64,000 nt of DNA from the NCBI GenBank assembly GCA_963692955.1, contig OY843587.1, forward strand, positions 992,001 through 1,056,000, in the 5' to 3' direction. This document shows positions 8,751 through 17,651 of the stretch, piece by piece (the first letter of the stretch is position 1; the number at the start of each line of letters is the position of its first letter). Position numbers and translations under genes: made by a program. Origin of the DNA: UBA5158 sp963692955 (GTDB taxonomy: Bacteria > Pseudomonadota > Gammaproteobacteria > DSM-16500). The notes under the pieces were generated by a model. That model made no database searches. It saw nothing but the letters and a program-made list of their open reading frames with translations, and had not been told where the DNA came from.

Positions 8751-9581
8751 TTAAGCGTAATCTACGCTGCGGAGTAATTCGTTAATAGTAATTTTGGCGC
8801 GTGTTTTCGCGTCGACTTGTTTGACGATCACCGCGCAATATAAGCTGTATTTACCGTCGGGGCTGGGCAAGTTGCCAGGGACGACGACCGCGCCCGCCGG
8901 TATGCGGCCATAAGTGACAGTGCCGGTTTCACGGTGATAAATCCGCGTGCTTTGGCCGATGTAAACACCCATGGAAATGACCGCGCCTTGTTCGACGATA
9001 ACGCCTTCGACGATTTCAGAACGGGCGCCGATGAAGCAATCATCTTCGATAATCGTTGGGTTGGCTTGCACAGGTTCTAACACACCACCGATGCCCACGC
9101 CGCCAGACAGGTGCACGTTCTTGCCAATCTGCGCGCATGATCCCACTGTCGCCCAGGTGTCCACCATGGTGCCACAATCAATGTATGCACCGATGTTGAC
9201 ATAAGAAGGCATTAAAATAGTATTTGCGCCGATGAACGCGCCTTTGCGCGCGACGGCTGGCGGCACCACGCGCACGCCGCTGGCGTGCATCGCCTCCGCG
9301 CCATGACCATGGAATTTCAGAGGGACTTTGTCATAATATTGAACACAGCCGCTTTTCATCAATTCATTTTCAGAAATGCGGAAAGACAGCAGCACAGCCA
9401 TTTTCAACCATTGATGGGTGACCCACTCGCCGTTAATTTTTTCCGCGACGCGCTTTTTACCCGTATCTAATAAATCAAGTACATGTAAAATAGCTGTTTT
9501 AAGCTCTGGCGTAACGTTCGAAGGCGAGAGTGTGGAGCGGTTTTCAAAGGCATTTTCAATCAAAGTCTGCAATTCTTGCAT
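8751..9581 (-). CDS. dapD: Tetrahydrodipicolinate N-succinyltransferase
   Basis: 276 residues from the start MQELQTLIENAFENR, which matches the usual DapD N-terminus. An in-frame extension to 9668 exists but would overlap the divergent msbA start and adds an atypical 29-residue leader. The left-handed beta-helix hexapeptide repeats run from about residue 105 to 220 (GAFIGANTILMPSYVNIGAY, GSCAQIGKNVHLSGG, IIEDDCFIGARSEIVEGV). The enzyme transfers succinyl from succinyl-CoA to tetrahydrodipicolinate, supplying the substrate chain that dapE finishes downstream. The pathway feeds lysine and peptidoglycan. Confidence 0.97.
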   Translation of the reverse strand: MQELQTLIENAFENRSTLSPSNVTPELKTAILHVLDLLDTGKKRVAEKINGEWVTHQWLKMAVLLSFRISENELMKSGCVQYYDKVPLKFHGHGAEAMHASGVRVVPPAVARKGAFIGANTILMPSYVNIGAYIDCGTMVDTWATVGSCAQIGKNVHLSGGVGIGGVLEPVQANPTIIEDDCFIGARSEIVEGVIVEQGAVISMGVYIGQSTRIYHRETGTVTYGRIPAGAVVVPGNLPSPDGKYSLYCAVIVKQVDAKTRAKITINELLRSVDYA

Positions 9582-9644
9582 GGGGTAGGTTCCGTGTATT
9601 GGCGGTTGAATTATGCTAGGATATCGCATTTTTATACTATGTAA

Positions 9645-11426
9645 ATGAGCTTGATACAAATGGCCCAAAATCGTCAGATTGCTAACGCCTTAACCGTCTA
9701 TAAACGCTTGTTTACATACGTCCGCCATTATTGGCCGGCGCTGCTCATCGCGATGCTCGCCAGCATGTTGTATTCGGGCATAGACGCGTGGTTTGTTTAT
9801 TTTCTTGAGCCGTTATTGAATAAAGGCTTAGTCCAAAAAAATCCGCAATTTTTAACCTGGGCGCCGTGGATGGTGTTGGGCGCGTTCGCGCTGCGCGGCG
9901 TCGCCAACTTTTTTTCGACATACAATATCGCGTCCGTCTCGCGTAACGTCATTATGCGCATGCGCCAAGATATGTTTGCGCATTTGCAGCGGTTGCCGGC
10001 GCGGTTTTATGATCATTCCACGTCGGGGCAATTATTGTCGGTGATATTGTACAGCGTCGAGCAAGTCGCGAACGCCAGCGCCGATGTGTTAACGACGGCG
10101 GTGCAATCTAGTTGTTATGTGCTTGGGTTGCTCATCGTGATGTTTAAGATGAGTTGGAAGTTAAGTCTATTGTATTTTGTGATTATTCCTTGCATCGCCG
10201 TCATCATGCGTTACACCAGTTTACGCGTGCGGCGTTTAAGTTTAAGTATTCAAGAATCAATGGCGGACATAACCCACCGTACCGAAGAAAATATCGACGG
10301 TTATAAAGTTGTGCGCGCGTTCGGCGGCGAAAATTATGAAAAAGAAAAATTTAATAAAGCCGTGCGCGTCAACCGGCAGCGGGAAATGAAAATCGTCGCC
10401 GCGCGTTCTTGGAGCGTCTCCACGGTGCAGTTAGTCGCGGCGATCGCGTTATCGATAACTTTATACGTCGCGACGTTTGATATTTCTGACTCGGTATTAT
10501 CGCCCGGCGGTTTTGTCGCGATGATCGCGGCGATGTTGGCGTTGTTGAAACCGATGAAAGATTTAACGTCAATGCAAAATAAACTTTACCGTGGGTTAGC
10601 GGGCGCGCAAACCGTATTTGAATTATTAGATCAGCCGCCCGAGTCCGACGCAGGCGAGAAAAGCGTGCAGCGCGTGCAAGGCAAAATTGATTTCAAACAT
10701 ACCGGCTTCGCCTACGCCGATGACAAGCCGGTGTTAACCGATATCAATTTCAGCGTGCAGACCGGGGAAGTGGTAGCGCTAGTCGGACATTCCGGCAGCG
10801 GCAAATCGACGCTCGTGAGTTTGTTGCCGTTGTTTTACGCGGATTTTTCCGGCGATATCTTATTGGATGATGTGTCTATCCGGGACTACCGTTTGCAGGA
10901 TTTGCGCCGACAATACTCTTTGGTATCGCAGCATGTCACGTTATTCAACGACACGATCGCGAATAACATCGCTTATGGCCAGCTTAACGACGTGGATGAA
11001 GCGGTCATCTGGGACGCGGCCAAAGCGGCATTTATCGACGATTTTATTCAGCAATTACCGCATGGTTTGCAAACCCTAGTCGGCGAAAACGGCGTCTTAT
11101 TATCCGGCGGCCAGCGGCAGCGCATCGCGATCGCGCGCGCGGTATTAAAAAACGCGCCGGTATTAATTTTAGATGAAGCTACCTCCGCGTTGGACACGGA
11201 GTCCGAACGTTATATTCAAGCCGCGTTGGAAAATTTAAAACGCCACCGTACCACCCTCGTCATCGCCCATCGTCTGTCAACCATCGAACACGCGAATAAA
11301 ATCGTCGTGCTGGGGCATGGCCGGGTGTTGGAGATCGGCGCGCATCAAGAACTGCTAGCGCAAGATGGTGCTTACGCGAAGCTTTACAAGCTGCAATTCA
11401 AAGACGAAACATTGCTAACGGAGTAG
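9645..11426 (+). CDS. msbA: Lipid A export ATP-binding/permease MsbA
   Basis: 593-residue half-size ABC exporter that flips lipid A-core across the inner membrane. An N-terminal six-helix transmembrane domain (about 20-310) is followed by the nucleotide-binding domain: Walker A GHSGSGKST (about 380-388), Q loop, signature LSGGQRQR (about 485), Walker B VLILDEATSALD (about 505-516), H-loop IAHRLST. The next gene, lpxK, starts 2 bases after the stop, the common msbA-lpxK pair. A second ATG at 9660 (MAQNRQ) is an alternative start; a TATACT at 9633-9638 with a weak TTATGC 16 bases upstream would leave almost no leader for ATG 9645, slightly favouring 9660. Divergent from dapD. Confidence 0.96.
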   Translation: MSLIQMAQNRQIANALTVYKRLFTYVRHYWPALLIAMLASMLYSGIDAWFVYFLEPLLNKGLVQKNPQFLTWAPWMVLGAFALRGVANFFSTYNIASVSRNVIMRMRQDMFAHLQRLPARFYDHSTSGQLLSVILYSVEQVANASADVLTTAVQSSCYVLGLLIVMFKMSWKLSLLYFVIIPCIAVIMRYTSLRVRRLSLSIQESMADITHRTEENIDGYKVVRAFGGENYEKEKFNKAVRVNRQREMKIVAARSWSVSTVQLVAAIALSITLYVATFDISDSVLSPGGFVAMIAAMLALLKPMKDLTSMQNKLYRGLAGAQTVFELLDQPPESDAGEKSVQRVQGKIDFKHTGFAYADDKPVLTDINFSVQTGEVVALVGHSGSGKSTLVSLLPLFYADFSGDILLDDVSIRDYRLQDLRRQYSLVSQHVTLFNDTIANNIAYGQLNDVDEAVIWDAAKAAFIDDFIQQLPHGLQTLVGENGVLLSGGQRQRIAIARAVLKNAPVLILDEATSALDTESERYIQAALENLKRHRTTLVIAHRLSTIEHANKIVVLGHGRVLEIGAHQELLAQDGAYAKLYKLQFKDETLLTE

Positions 11427-11428
11427 CT

Positions 11429-12424
11429 ATGTTAGACATTAATCAGCATTGGTACCGCCCCAATTATACTTGGCTAACATTCTTGTTAATGCCGTTGTCG
11501 GGCTTGTATCGGCTCGCGGTGAATACGCGGCGTTTACTTTATTGGCTGGGTGTCAAAAAGAAATTTTCCTTTAGCACGCCGATTATTGTCGTCGGTAACA
11601 TTACCGTGGGCGGCACGGGTAAGACACCGTTTGTCATTTGGCTCGCGAATTTTTTAACCGAACAGGGCATGCGTCCCGGCATCGTCAGCCGTGGTTATGG
11701 CGGCAAAGAACTCGCGGTCAGCACGCGCGTGACTAGCGCTTCCGATCCGCGTCAAGTCGGCGATGAAGCGGTCTTGTTGGCGCGGCGTTCTGCTTGCCCG
11801 GTCATGGTAAATGTCAACCGTGTCGCCGCGGTGCAAGCGTTATTGGCGGAAACGGATTGTGACATTGTGATTAGTGACGATGGCTTGCAGCATTACCGCA
11901 TGAACCGGCAGTTGGAAATCGTGATGGTCGACGGCCAACGGCGGTTTGGCAATCAACATTTTTTACCCGCCGGGCCGTTACGTGAATCGCTATCACGTTT
12001 AAAAAAAGCGGATTTCGTCGTCGCGCAACAAGGCGCGCTGCTGCATGAATATGAAATGTCATTAAGCGGCAATGAAGCCGTGTCCTTAACTAATCCCGCG
12101 CTAAAGAAGCCCTTAGCCGATTTCACGCAAAGCCCGGTGCACGTAGTGGCCGCGATCGGCAACCCAGAGCGGTTTTTTGCGAATTTGCGCCAGGCTGGCT
12201 TAAAAATTATTCCTAACGCGTATCCCGATCATTATCACTATGCGAAAACAGATTTTGATTTCGACGATGAATTTCCCGTGTTAATGACGGAAAAAGACGC
12301 CGTGAAATGCCAAGGCTTCGCGCAGGAGAATTGGTGGTACTTGCCGGTGAACGCGGAAGTCGACGCGAAATTTTCGAAAACTTTACTGAAAAAAATTAAT
12401 GAACGATTATTGAGGATTTATTAA
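11429..12424 (+). CDS. lpxK: Tetraacyldisaccharide 4'-kinase
   Basis: 331 residues, the usual LpxK length. Membrane-associated kinase that phosphorylates the 4' position of the lipid A disaccharide precursor. An N-terminal hydrophobic helix region (WLTFLLMPLSGLYRLAV) is followed by a P-loop of the LpxK type (VGNITVGGTGKTPF, about 55-68), SRGYGG, VGDEAVLLARR and the DDGLQH motif. GGAG precedes the ATG. Its stop overlaps the next ATG (TAATG), so msbA, lpxK and the small inhibitor gene form a translationally coupled operon. Confidence 0.96.
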   Translation: MLDINQHWYRPNYTWLTFLLMPLSGLYRLAVNTRRLLYWLGVKKKFSFSTPIIVVGNITVGGTGKTPFVIWLANFLTEQGMRPGIVSRGYGGKELAVSTRVTSASDPRQVGDEAVLLARRSACPVMVNVNRVAAVQALLAETDCDIVISDDGLQHYRMNRQLEIVMVDGQRRFGNQHFLPAGPLRESLSRLKKADFVVAQQGALLHEYEMSLSGNEAVSLTNPALKKPLADFTQSPVHVVAAIGNPERFFANLRQAGLKIIPNAYPDHYHYAKTDFDFDDEFPVLMTEKDAVKCQGFAQENWWYLPVNAEVDAKFSKTLLKKINERLLRIY

Positions 12425-12834
12425 TGCGACTGTTAAAATTATTTTTATTGAGTGCGTTATGGTTTGCGTTAGCCGCTTATGCTGTCGAGCCCGTGAAAGA
12501 TAACACTTACACCGAAAGCAATAGCGCGTTCGCGATTTCGGCCGATCAACCGGAGTTTATGATTAAATTAAAATCCAATCCGACCACGGGTTATTCTTGG
12601 TTTTTACGCGAATACAATACCGCGTTAATCGAATCCGTCAGTCATGCATTTCAAGCGCCGACGGATAAAAAATTGATGGGCGCGTCCGGTTTTGAGGTAT
12701 GGAAGTTTAAAGTCAAACCCGCGGCCTTTACCGTGCCGCAGCAAACGACATTAAAATTTGTTTACGCCCGCCCATGGGAGTCAGGCGAACCAACGACGCA
12801 GCAGCTTTTTAAAGTCACGACGCTGGCAAAATAA
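12424..12834 (+). CDS. Exported chagasin-type inhibitor of cysteine proteases (I42)
   Basis: 136 residues with a clear signal peptide (MRLLKLFLLSALWFALAAYA, cleavage near residue 20). The three loops that define the chagasin/I42 fold are visible: NPTTGYSW (residues 52-59), the Gly-containing middle loop (GASGFEVWKF) and RPWESG near 115. Family members block papain-type cysteine proteases by inserting these loops in the active-site cleft. The gene overlaps the lpxK stop by one base. It ends about 170 bases from, and convergent with, a large gene whose N-terminus looks like a papain-like protease. Whether that protein is its target is speculation; periplasmic protection or action on host proteases are equally possible. 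Confidence 0.85.
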   Translation: MRLLKLFLLSALWFALAAYAVEPVKDNTYTESNSAFAISADQPEFMIKLKSNPTTGYSWFLREYNTALIESVSHAFQAPTDKKLMGASGFEVWKFKVKPAAFTVPQQTTLKFVYARPWESGEPTTQQLFKVTTLAK

Positions 12835-12849
12835 ATAGCAAAATAATGA

Positions 12850-12925
12850 TACGAACGCTTGGCTTAACCGGCGAAGCGCAATAAATCGCTTTCAAGTTGT
12901 TGGTAGCCCGAGTGACGTTTTTACC
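12850..12925 (-). pseudogene. Relic of the 3' end of the orphan gene at 16261-17070
   Basis: On the minus strand this stretch can be read as ...GKNVTRATNNLKAIYCASPV, against HKNAINNLKEIYGETPV at the end of the 269-residue protein encoded at 16261-17070. The DNA match is strongest at ATAAATC(G/T)CTTTCAAGTTGTTG (22 of 23 positions) and TACGAACGCTTG (12 of 12). A one-base deletion near the old stop shifts the frame. It is in the same orientation as the intact copy about 3.4 kb away, and the large gene 13007-16192 sits exactly between them. Confidence 0.6.
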
Positions 12926-13006
12926 TGCGTAACTTTGGTGTTAGCAAGTATAAACAATCTACTACAAATAAGTGTTTTGCTTAATTGTCTAAGATAGAAA
13001 GAAATA

Positions 13007-16000
13007 CTATTTAATCTGGTTTTGACACAGAATATGATTCTTGTTCTTCGAGGAATATGATTCTTGTTCTTCGAGAGCCATTGCTACTAAATTTTCCAGT
13101 TTATTAATTGTATCTGGAAGTGTTTCTGTTGCATCTAATATTTTGAGTATTTCTTTTGGATTTAATATCTCTGGTTTAATAGGTCTTATTTCATAGTCTC
13201 GATATTGTTTCAATTCTTCAGAAGATAGTGTCAACAAGCCCGCGTGTGGAAAATATATTGACCCACCATCTGCGAACGCTAATTTAGTAAATAGGCTAGC
13301 AAGTGAGGGATCTAATTTATTAAGCGAAGTCGTAATCAGTTTAACTGCATAGGATAGATCATTCGTCTTATCCAGCTCGTCAATCAATTGCTGTATTTGA
13401 CTCAAATCTTTTTTAGTATTAGCAGAAAAAAATGTATGTGGATGTCCGTCATCCACGGTGCTTGAATGATCAATTATGAAATTTAGATATATTTTTAATT
13501 GCTGAATGATACTAAAAGTGATTGCACCACGGTTTGGATTCACTCTCTCAGAATGTCGCTGTCTAAGATATGGCAATAGGCCAGCACTATCCTGCATTTG
13601 ATTTGATACTAGTAACTCATAAGTGCGGTCTAATGTTTTAGTTAATAGCTGGTCGGAAAGATAAGGTAATAGTAATGTAATTGCTATCGAATCAGACAAT
13701 AACTCAAAGAGCTTTTCATTACCCAGTTTTTCAAAAAATACTTCTACAGCTGCTACAGGTAATTGTGGTAATAATTTATATACTGCTTCAAAATTAGGGG
13801 AAAGCTTAGCAATATCATCGTTAGACATCTGAGTTATTAATTGTTCTTTTTGCGCGACTGACGAATATCGAAATAGGGTGGCAAAATTACTCCTGAAATC
13901 TGGTGAAGATACTATGTTCTCTATTCCAAATTTTTCTATGCTTAAGTGTCTCTTGGCTTCAGGCAAAAATGGAATTATATCTTTCAAATCCCATATGTCA
14001 GATATAAAAGAATATATTTTCGCAAAATCCATTTTCTCAAAGATAGAGGTTCGCCTAGCTGTTGGAAGTAATCTTAAATAGGAATACATTTTAAGTTTAT
14101 CTGTAAAAAGAGAAATAAATTCCTCATCGCTAGTATTTTTCAAAGCTAGATCGTTTTTAATAACGATGTCTGGATCTACCTTGGCATTTTTCAGAATTTC
14201 TAGATTACTGGCGCGACTAATGAGATGATCCTGAATGTCTGGGGCTATTGGAGAGTCTAGTATAGCCGCAACAATACTAGGGTCACTAAAAATTGCGCTT
14301 TTATTTATGAGCAAATGACTAAATTTTCCAGATAACATTTCATCAAAAAAAACTTCTTCGGAGCCTCTTGGAAAATCAGGCGCGTCTTTTCGTCGATATA
14401 TACTACTACCTTCTGGAAATTTTTTAAAATCTTTAACTATATCGTAAAGTTGCCCATCAACGAGTTCATCTAATAAAGCTTTTCTTTCATCTGACGTTTT
14501 ATCCTTGATAAGTTTATTTAACTCGGAAAACCGTTCAATACGTTTATTATTTTCATCTGGTTTAATTATAACTTCATAATCAGGCTGTAAATTTGGAATT
14601 TGGTTGACCTCAATGTAGCTTAGGAAATCGTTTTGTCTAGCATACGGCAGTAATTTTAGAATAATAATCAGATCGTGAGAACGCGTGATATAATTTAATA
14701 ATTGCTGATTAGTGACGGAATCCAAAAATTGATTTTGTTTTTCTTGCGATAGCAGATTATAAAAGTCTCTTAAATATATGGCTGTAGGAAGTAATTCAAT
14801 TAGCCGTTCCTGACCCAGATGATTAAGCAAAGAATTTTGCTTTTCCACAGGAAGGACTCTGAATATGCTAAGTAAATCATTGGGCTTTTTAATCAAAACC
14901 GATAAAGCTTCATCAGTGATTCTGTCTAGAAAAATTTTCCGTAGATTATCAGGAAACAAGCCAAACATATCGAGATCCTGGCTATCTACTATTCTTACGT
15001 CAAAATAACCTATAGCCAAATAGATAAGGAATTGATACTTTGCTTCGTCTGGTAGAAGGTTATAAATAAAAGTGAGCTTATCAGTCTTTACAGAAATCTG
15101 TTCGCGAATATCTGAGGTGACATCTAATAATGATTTCTTCAGAAAATGTATGGGCGTTTCGTCTTTGCTGAGTTCAGTTCTAACAGTATCCTTATAAACC
15201 AATTCTGGACTCCAATGACTGACGTTATCTTCTAAAACAACATTTCCGCCAACTGCAACAATTTCTCGATACTCTATATACTTTCCTGAGAATGCTGCCA
15301 ACCAAGCAAGTGTTTGTTTTGTATTAGTGGTCAATGATCCACGATAAGCATTTATCTGATGAACATCAACAAAATCGGAGTCCAGCTTTAGCTTTGCTAA
15401 TAATTCGGAACTTTTATCCTGATTGCCTGATGCATAAGGTATGGTTTGGAATGCAACTGCTTCCGTATTAAGATTTTCGACAAAAAACATCTGCATAATT
15501 ATTTCTGACAATGAATCTTTCGGCACTTCACTGATAAGCAAATTATTTGCATCCTCTATCAACCAGCTTTTATTGGCAGGATTATAAATGAGACTGATGG
15601 CATGATGGACGTTAGACAAATAAAACGTTAAACCAACATTTGAAGAAGATGCGATTCTATCAAGAGCATCAATATACCTCTGCATATCTTCTAATTTGTA
15701 AACGCCTATCCAGCCTTCCTTTTTAATTAATCCACCTTGTTGATCAATAACTCTTGAGCTAATGATGGGAATGACCTTTTCAGTATTCCTTTGTTCTATA
15801 GATTCAGCAAACACATCCTTTCTTTCTTGCGGACGGTGATAGAGTTCAATTCCATCAAAAAAGCTTTTCATTTCTAAAAGTTTTTTTTCAGAAGGAGTCA
15901 GAGATAATTGTTTAAAGGGAATATTTAATTCTAGCTTCTTTTTTAAAGACGCAACTGCTTTATAAATTTCATTACGCTCCGAGAGAATATATCTTATTCT

Positions 16001-16192
16001 TTCATGAAAAGTTTCTAAATCACCCGATTGAGCTGCTTGAATTGCCATTAATGCATAACCATGACAAACACCAGCTTCATTAATGGGATAGCCCAGGTGG
16101 TTCATCAAGCTAAGTAAATGGGTTTGGGTGTGTAGACCCAAGGCTGGAGCTTTGCTAAGTATCTGTAATTTATAGTCTATATCTGTGGGCAT
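13007..16192 (-). CDS. Papain-like protease domain plus helical repeats; effector candidate
   Basis: 1061 residues from ATG 16192, which has GGGA eight bases upstream; a TTG four codons earlier is less likely. The N-terminal ~250 residues carry a plausible Cys-His-Asp triad of papain type: GVCHGYALMA (C43), SNVHHAISLIY (H197) and WLIEDAN (D214). The His-Asp spacing of 17 is like that of YopT/C58 peptidases. From about residue 370 on, a ~33-residue alpha-helical repeat recurs, consensus D-L-x-x-I-F-x-L-L-P-x-x-x-Q-x-x-F-L; about ten units can be counted, e.g. DLLSIFRVLPVEKQNSLLN and DLIIILKLLPYARQNDFLS. No signal peptide or membrane segment. The gene is visibly A+T-richer than neighbouring housekeeping genes. 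A cytosolic or host-delivered protease with a repeat scaffold is my inference; the exact family is unknown. Confidence 0.75.
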   Translation of the reverse strand: MPTDIDYKLQILSKAPALGLHTQTHLLSLMNHLGYPINEAGVCHGYALMAIQAAQSGDLETFHERIRYILSERNEIYKAVASLKKKLELNIPFKQLSLTPSEKKLLEMKSFFDGIELYHRPQERKDVFAESIEQRNTEKVIPIISSRVIDQQGGLIKKEGWIGVYKLEDMQRYIDALDRIASSSNVGLTFYLSNVHHAISLIYNPANKSWLIEDANNLLISEVPKDSLSEIIMQMFFVENLNTEAVAFQTIPYASGNQDKSSELLAKLKLDSDFVDVHQINAYRGSLTTNTKQTLAWLAAFSGKYIEYREIVAVGGNVVLEDNVSHWSPELVYKDTVRTELSKDETPIHFLKKSLLDVTSDIREQISVKTDKLTFIYNLLPDEAKYQFLIYLAIGYFDVRIVDSQDLDMFGLFPDNLRKIFLDRITDEALSVLIKKPNDLLSIFRVLPVEKQNSLLNHLGQERLIELLPTAIYLRDFYNLLSQEKQNQFLDSVTNQQLLNYITRSHDLIIILKLLPYARQNDFLSYIEVNQIPNLQPDYEVIIKPDENNKRIERFSELNKLIKDKTSDERKALLDELVDGQLYDIVKDFKKFPEGSSIYRRKDAPDFPRGSEEVFFDEMLSGKFSHLLINKSAIFSDPSIVAAILDSPIAPDIQDHLISRASNLEILKNAKVDPDIVIKNDLALKNTSDEEFISLFTDKLKMYSYLRLLPTARRTSIFEKMDFAKIYSFISDIWDLKDIIPFLPEAKRHLSIEKFGIENIVSSPDFRSNFATLFRYSSVAQKEQLITQMSNDDIAKLSPNFEAVYKLLPQLPVAAVEVFFEKLGNEKLFELLSDSIAITLLLPYLSDQLLTKTLDRTYELLVSNQMQDSAGLLPYLRQRHSERVNPNRGAITFSIIQQLKIYLNFIIDHSSTVDDGHPHTFFSANTKKDLSQIQQLIDELDKTNDLSYAVKLITTSLNKLDPSLASLFTKLAFADGGSIYFPHAGLLTLSSEELKQYRDYEIRPIKPEILNPKEILKILDATETLPDTINKLENLVAMALEEQESYSSKNKNHILCQNQIK
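13030..13075 (-). repeat. Perfect 23-bp tandem duplication at gene end
   Basis: Bases 13030-13052 and 13053-13075 are identical 23-mers. As 23 is not a multiple of three, the second copy is read in another frame: the protein ends EEQESYSSKNKNHILCQNQIK, whereas one copy alone would end EEQESYSVSKPD. Confidence 0.95.
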
Positions 16193-16260
16193 GTTGTATC
16201 CCAAGCAATTATATAGGTTGTATAATTATAACACTTCTGTGCGGGGAAATGATTATAGCC

Positions 16261-17070
16261 TTACGAACGCTTGCGCGTAACGGGCGTTTCGCCATAAATC
16301 TCTTTCAAGTTGTTGATGGCATTCTTGTGTTTTTCGATCAGTTCGACCGCTTGCGGCATTTTAAATTGTTTGGCAGCCGCCTGATACTGCTCGAGTTTCC
16401 AAATGAATTCTTCCGTTAATTTTGGATCGGCAGTCAGCGTGGTATCTTTCGGGTCGATTTTTTTATGAAAATTATCGATATCGTCAGCCAATGTCTTCAG
16501 CACGACATTATCAAAATCCCAGTCTTCATTAATTTCTTTGCGGAATTCCGCTAGCGCTTGAGTCAGCACATTATCGCTACGAACGGTCGGAACAAGCGGC
16601 GGATGAAGTTTTTCACCCGGCGGCTTAAACTCTTTATGTAAGCTAAAAAATGTATTGTGGTTTTTGACTCTCGACAGTCGGTCGATAATTTGGACTTCAA
16701 TTTTTTGCGCAACGTTTAATTGCAAATTCACCCAAGTATTTAACGCGAGCATGGTTTTAAAGCGGGGATTATCGCGATTTGGGTCCGCAGAAACTTTATC
16801 TTCTAGCCATTTCAAAGTGAGATTAGCAATTGTTTTGAGGTCAGCCACGCGTTCTTGAATTTCGTTGAGAGTATACAAATCGCCTTTGGGGGCTTGCAGT
16901 TTTTGCAACGCAGTGTCGACGTTTTTTGTGCCTTCACTATCAAATTTCAGCCGTTCGGTTCTCCCGCGTTGCATGGCATTTTTCCAACCCTCATAGGATT
17001 GCACGGACGCAAGTAATTTTTCAGCGTCAGCTTCTCCCACGAGATCTTCCAGCTTAGGCAAGGTTGGCAT
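16261..17070 (-). CDS. Hypothetical helical protein
   Basis: 269 residues, no recognised family, no signal peptide or membrane segment. Predominantly charged, amphipathic helices (e.g. LNEIQERVADLKTIANLTLKWLEDKV and the C-terminal EEFIWKLEQYQAAAKQFKM), with a Pro-rich break in the middle (FKPPGEKLHPPLVP). The basic C-terminus ends TPVTRKRS. AGGATATACC precedes the ATG. A degenerate copy of its last ~25 codons lies at 12850-12925, on the other side of the large protease-repeat gene, so this gene or a relative was once duplicated. It lies in the accessory block that also carries an integrase. Function unknown. Confidence 0.7.
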   Translation of the reverse strand: MPTLPKLEDLVGEADAEKLLASVQSYEGWKNAMQRGRTERLKFDSEGTKNVDTALQKLQAPKGDLYTLNEIQERVADLKTIANLTLKWLEDKVSADPNRDNPRFKTMLALNTWVNLQLNVAQKIEVQIIDRLSRVKNHNTFFSLHKEFKPPGEKLHPPLVPTVRSDNVLTQALAEFRKEINEDWDFDNVVLKTLADDIDNFHKKIDPKDTTLTADPKLTEEFIWKLEQYQAAAKQFKMPQAVELIEKHKNAINNLKEIYGETPVTRKRS

Positions 17071-17130
17071 GGTATATCCTTAGGAAAAAAATAATACCTA
17101 AGGTCTATTTTAGCACAGATGGCAGTCGAG

Positions 17131-17637
17131 TTATTGCCTGGATTTAAGTTTTCCATCGTTAAAAATCAATGAGATAGGCTCGGCAGAGGTATTGTAGACG
17201 AATGTCGTCACTTTGACCGTGTCTTTGGCAGCGGATGGCATGTTTGATTGTGCGATAAAGGCTGGCTCGCCGCACAGGGTTTTAACGGATTTTTGATCGT
17301 CACCGATTTGCACGGTATTGCCGCCGCAAATTTGTGTGTTCGTCAAACCGATACCATTCACGCTCATGTTGGTGACTTTGCCTGAGGTGAAGGCGACCGT
17401 CATGCGTAACGTTGATTGATCGGAGGGTTGGGCTTTGACGTAGTAAGTCCACTCTTGCGGTTTATCCGCGGTGGAATTTTCTGAAGATTGTGAAGTGGGC
17501 GCGCCGCAGGCTTTCGTCACTTGCGCGATGGAGTCGCCGACGTTGATTTGATTAAACCCGCTGGGGCAAAACATTGCGAACGAAGACGTTGAGAAAGAGG
17601 CGATGACCGCCGCGAGAAATATTTTTTGGTGACGCAT
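17131..17637 (-). CDS. Exported DUF2845-type protein
   Basis: 168 residues with a signal peptide (MRHQKIFLAAVIASFSTSSFA). The mature part has two copies of the motif typical of DUF2845/BamE-like small domains: INVGDSIAQVTKACGAPTS and VQIGDDQKSVKTLCGEPAF (G-D-x-x-x-x-V-x-x-x-C-G-x-P), each with one Cys, probably disulfide-bonded or lining the fold. Such proteins are periplasmic and poorly characterised. AGGAG stands a normal distance before the ATG. It lies 15 bases after the integrase gene on the same strand. Confidence 0.7.
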   Translation of the reverse strand: MRHQKIFLAAVIASFSTSSFAMFCPSGFNQINVGDSIAQVTKACGAPTSQSSENSTADKPQEWTYYVKAQPSDQSTLRMTVAFTSGKVTNMSVNGIGLTNTQICGGNTVQIGDDQKSVKTLCGEPAFIAQSNMPSAAKDTVKVTTFVYNTSAEPISLIFNDGKLKSRQ

Positions 17638-17651
17638 GAGTTTCTCCTAAA

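Noticed and set aside
9582..9668. 29-residue N-terminal extension of DapD
   Set aside because: Overlaps the divergent msbA start and is not found in the DapD family; the internal Met matches the usual start.
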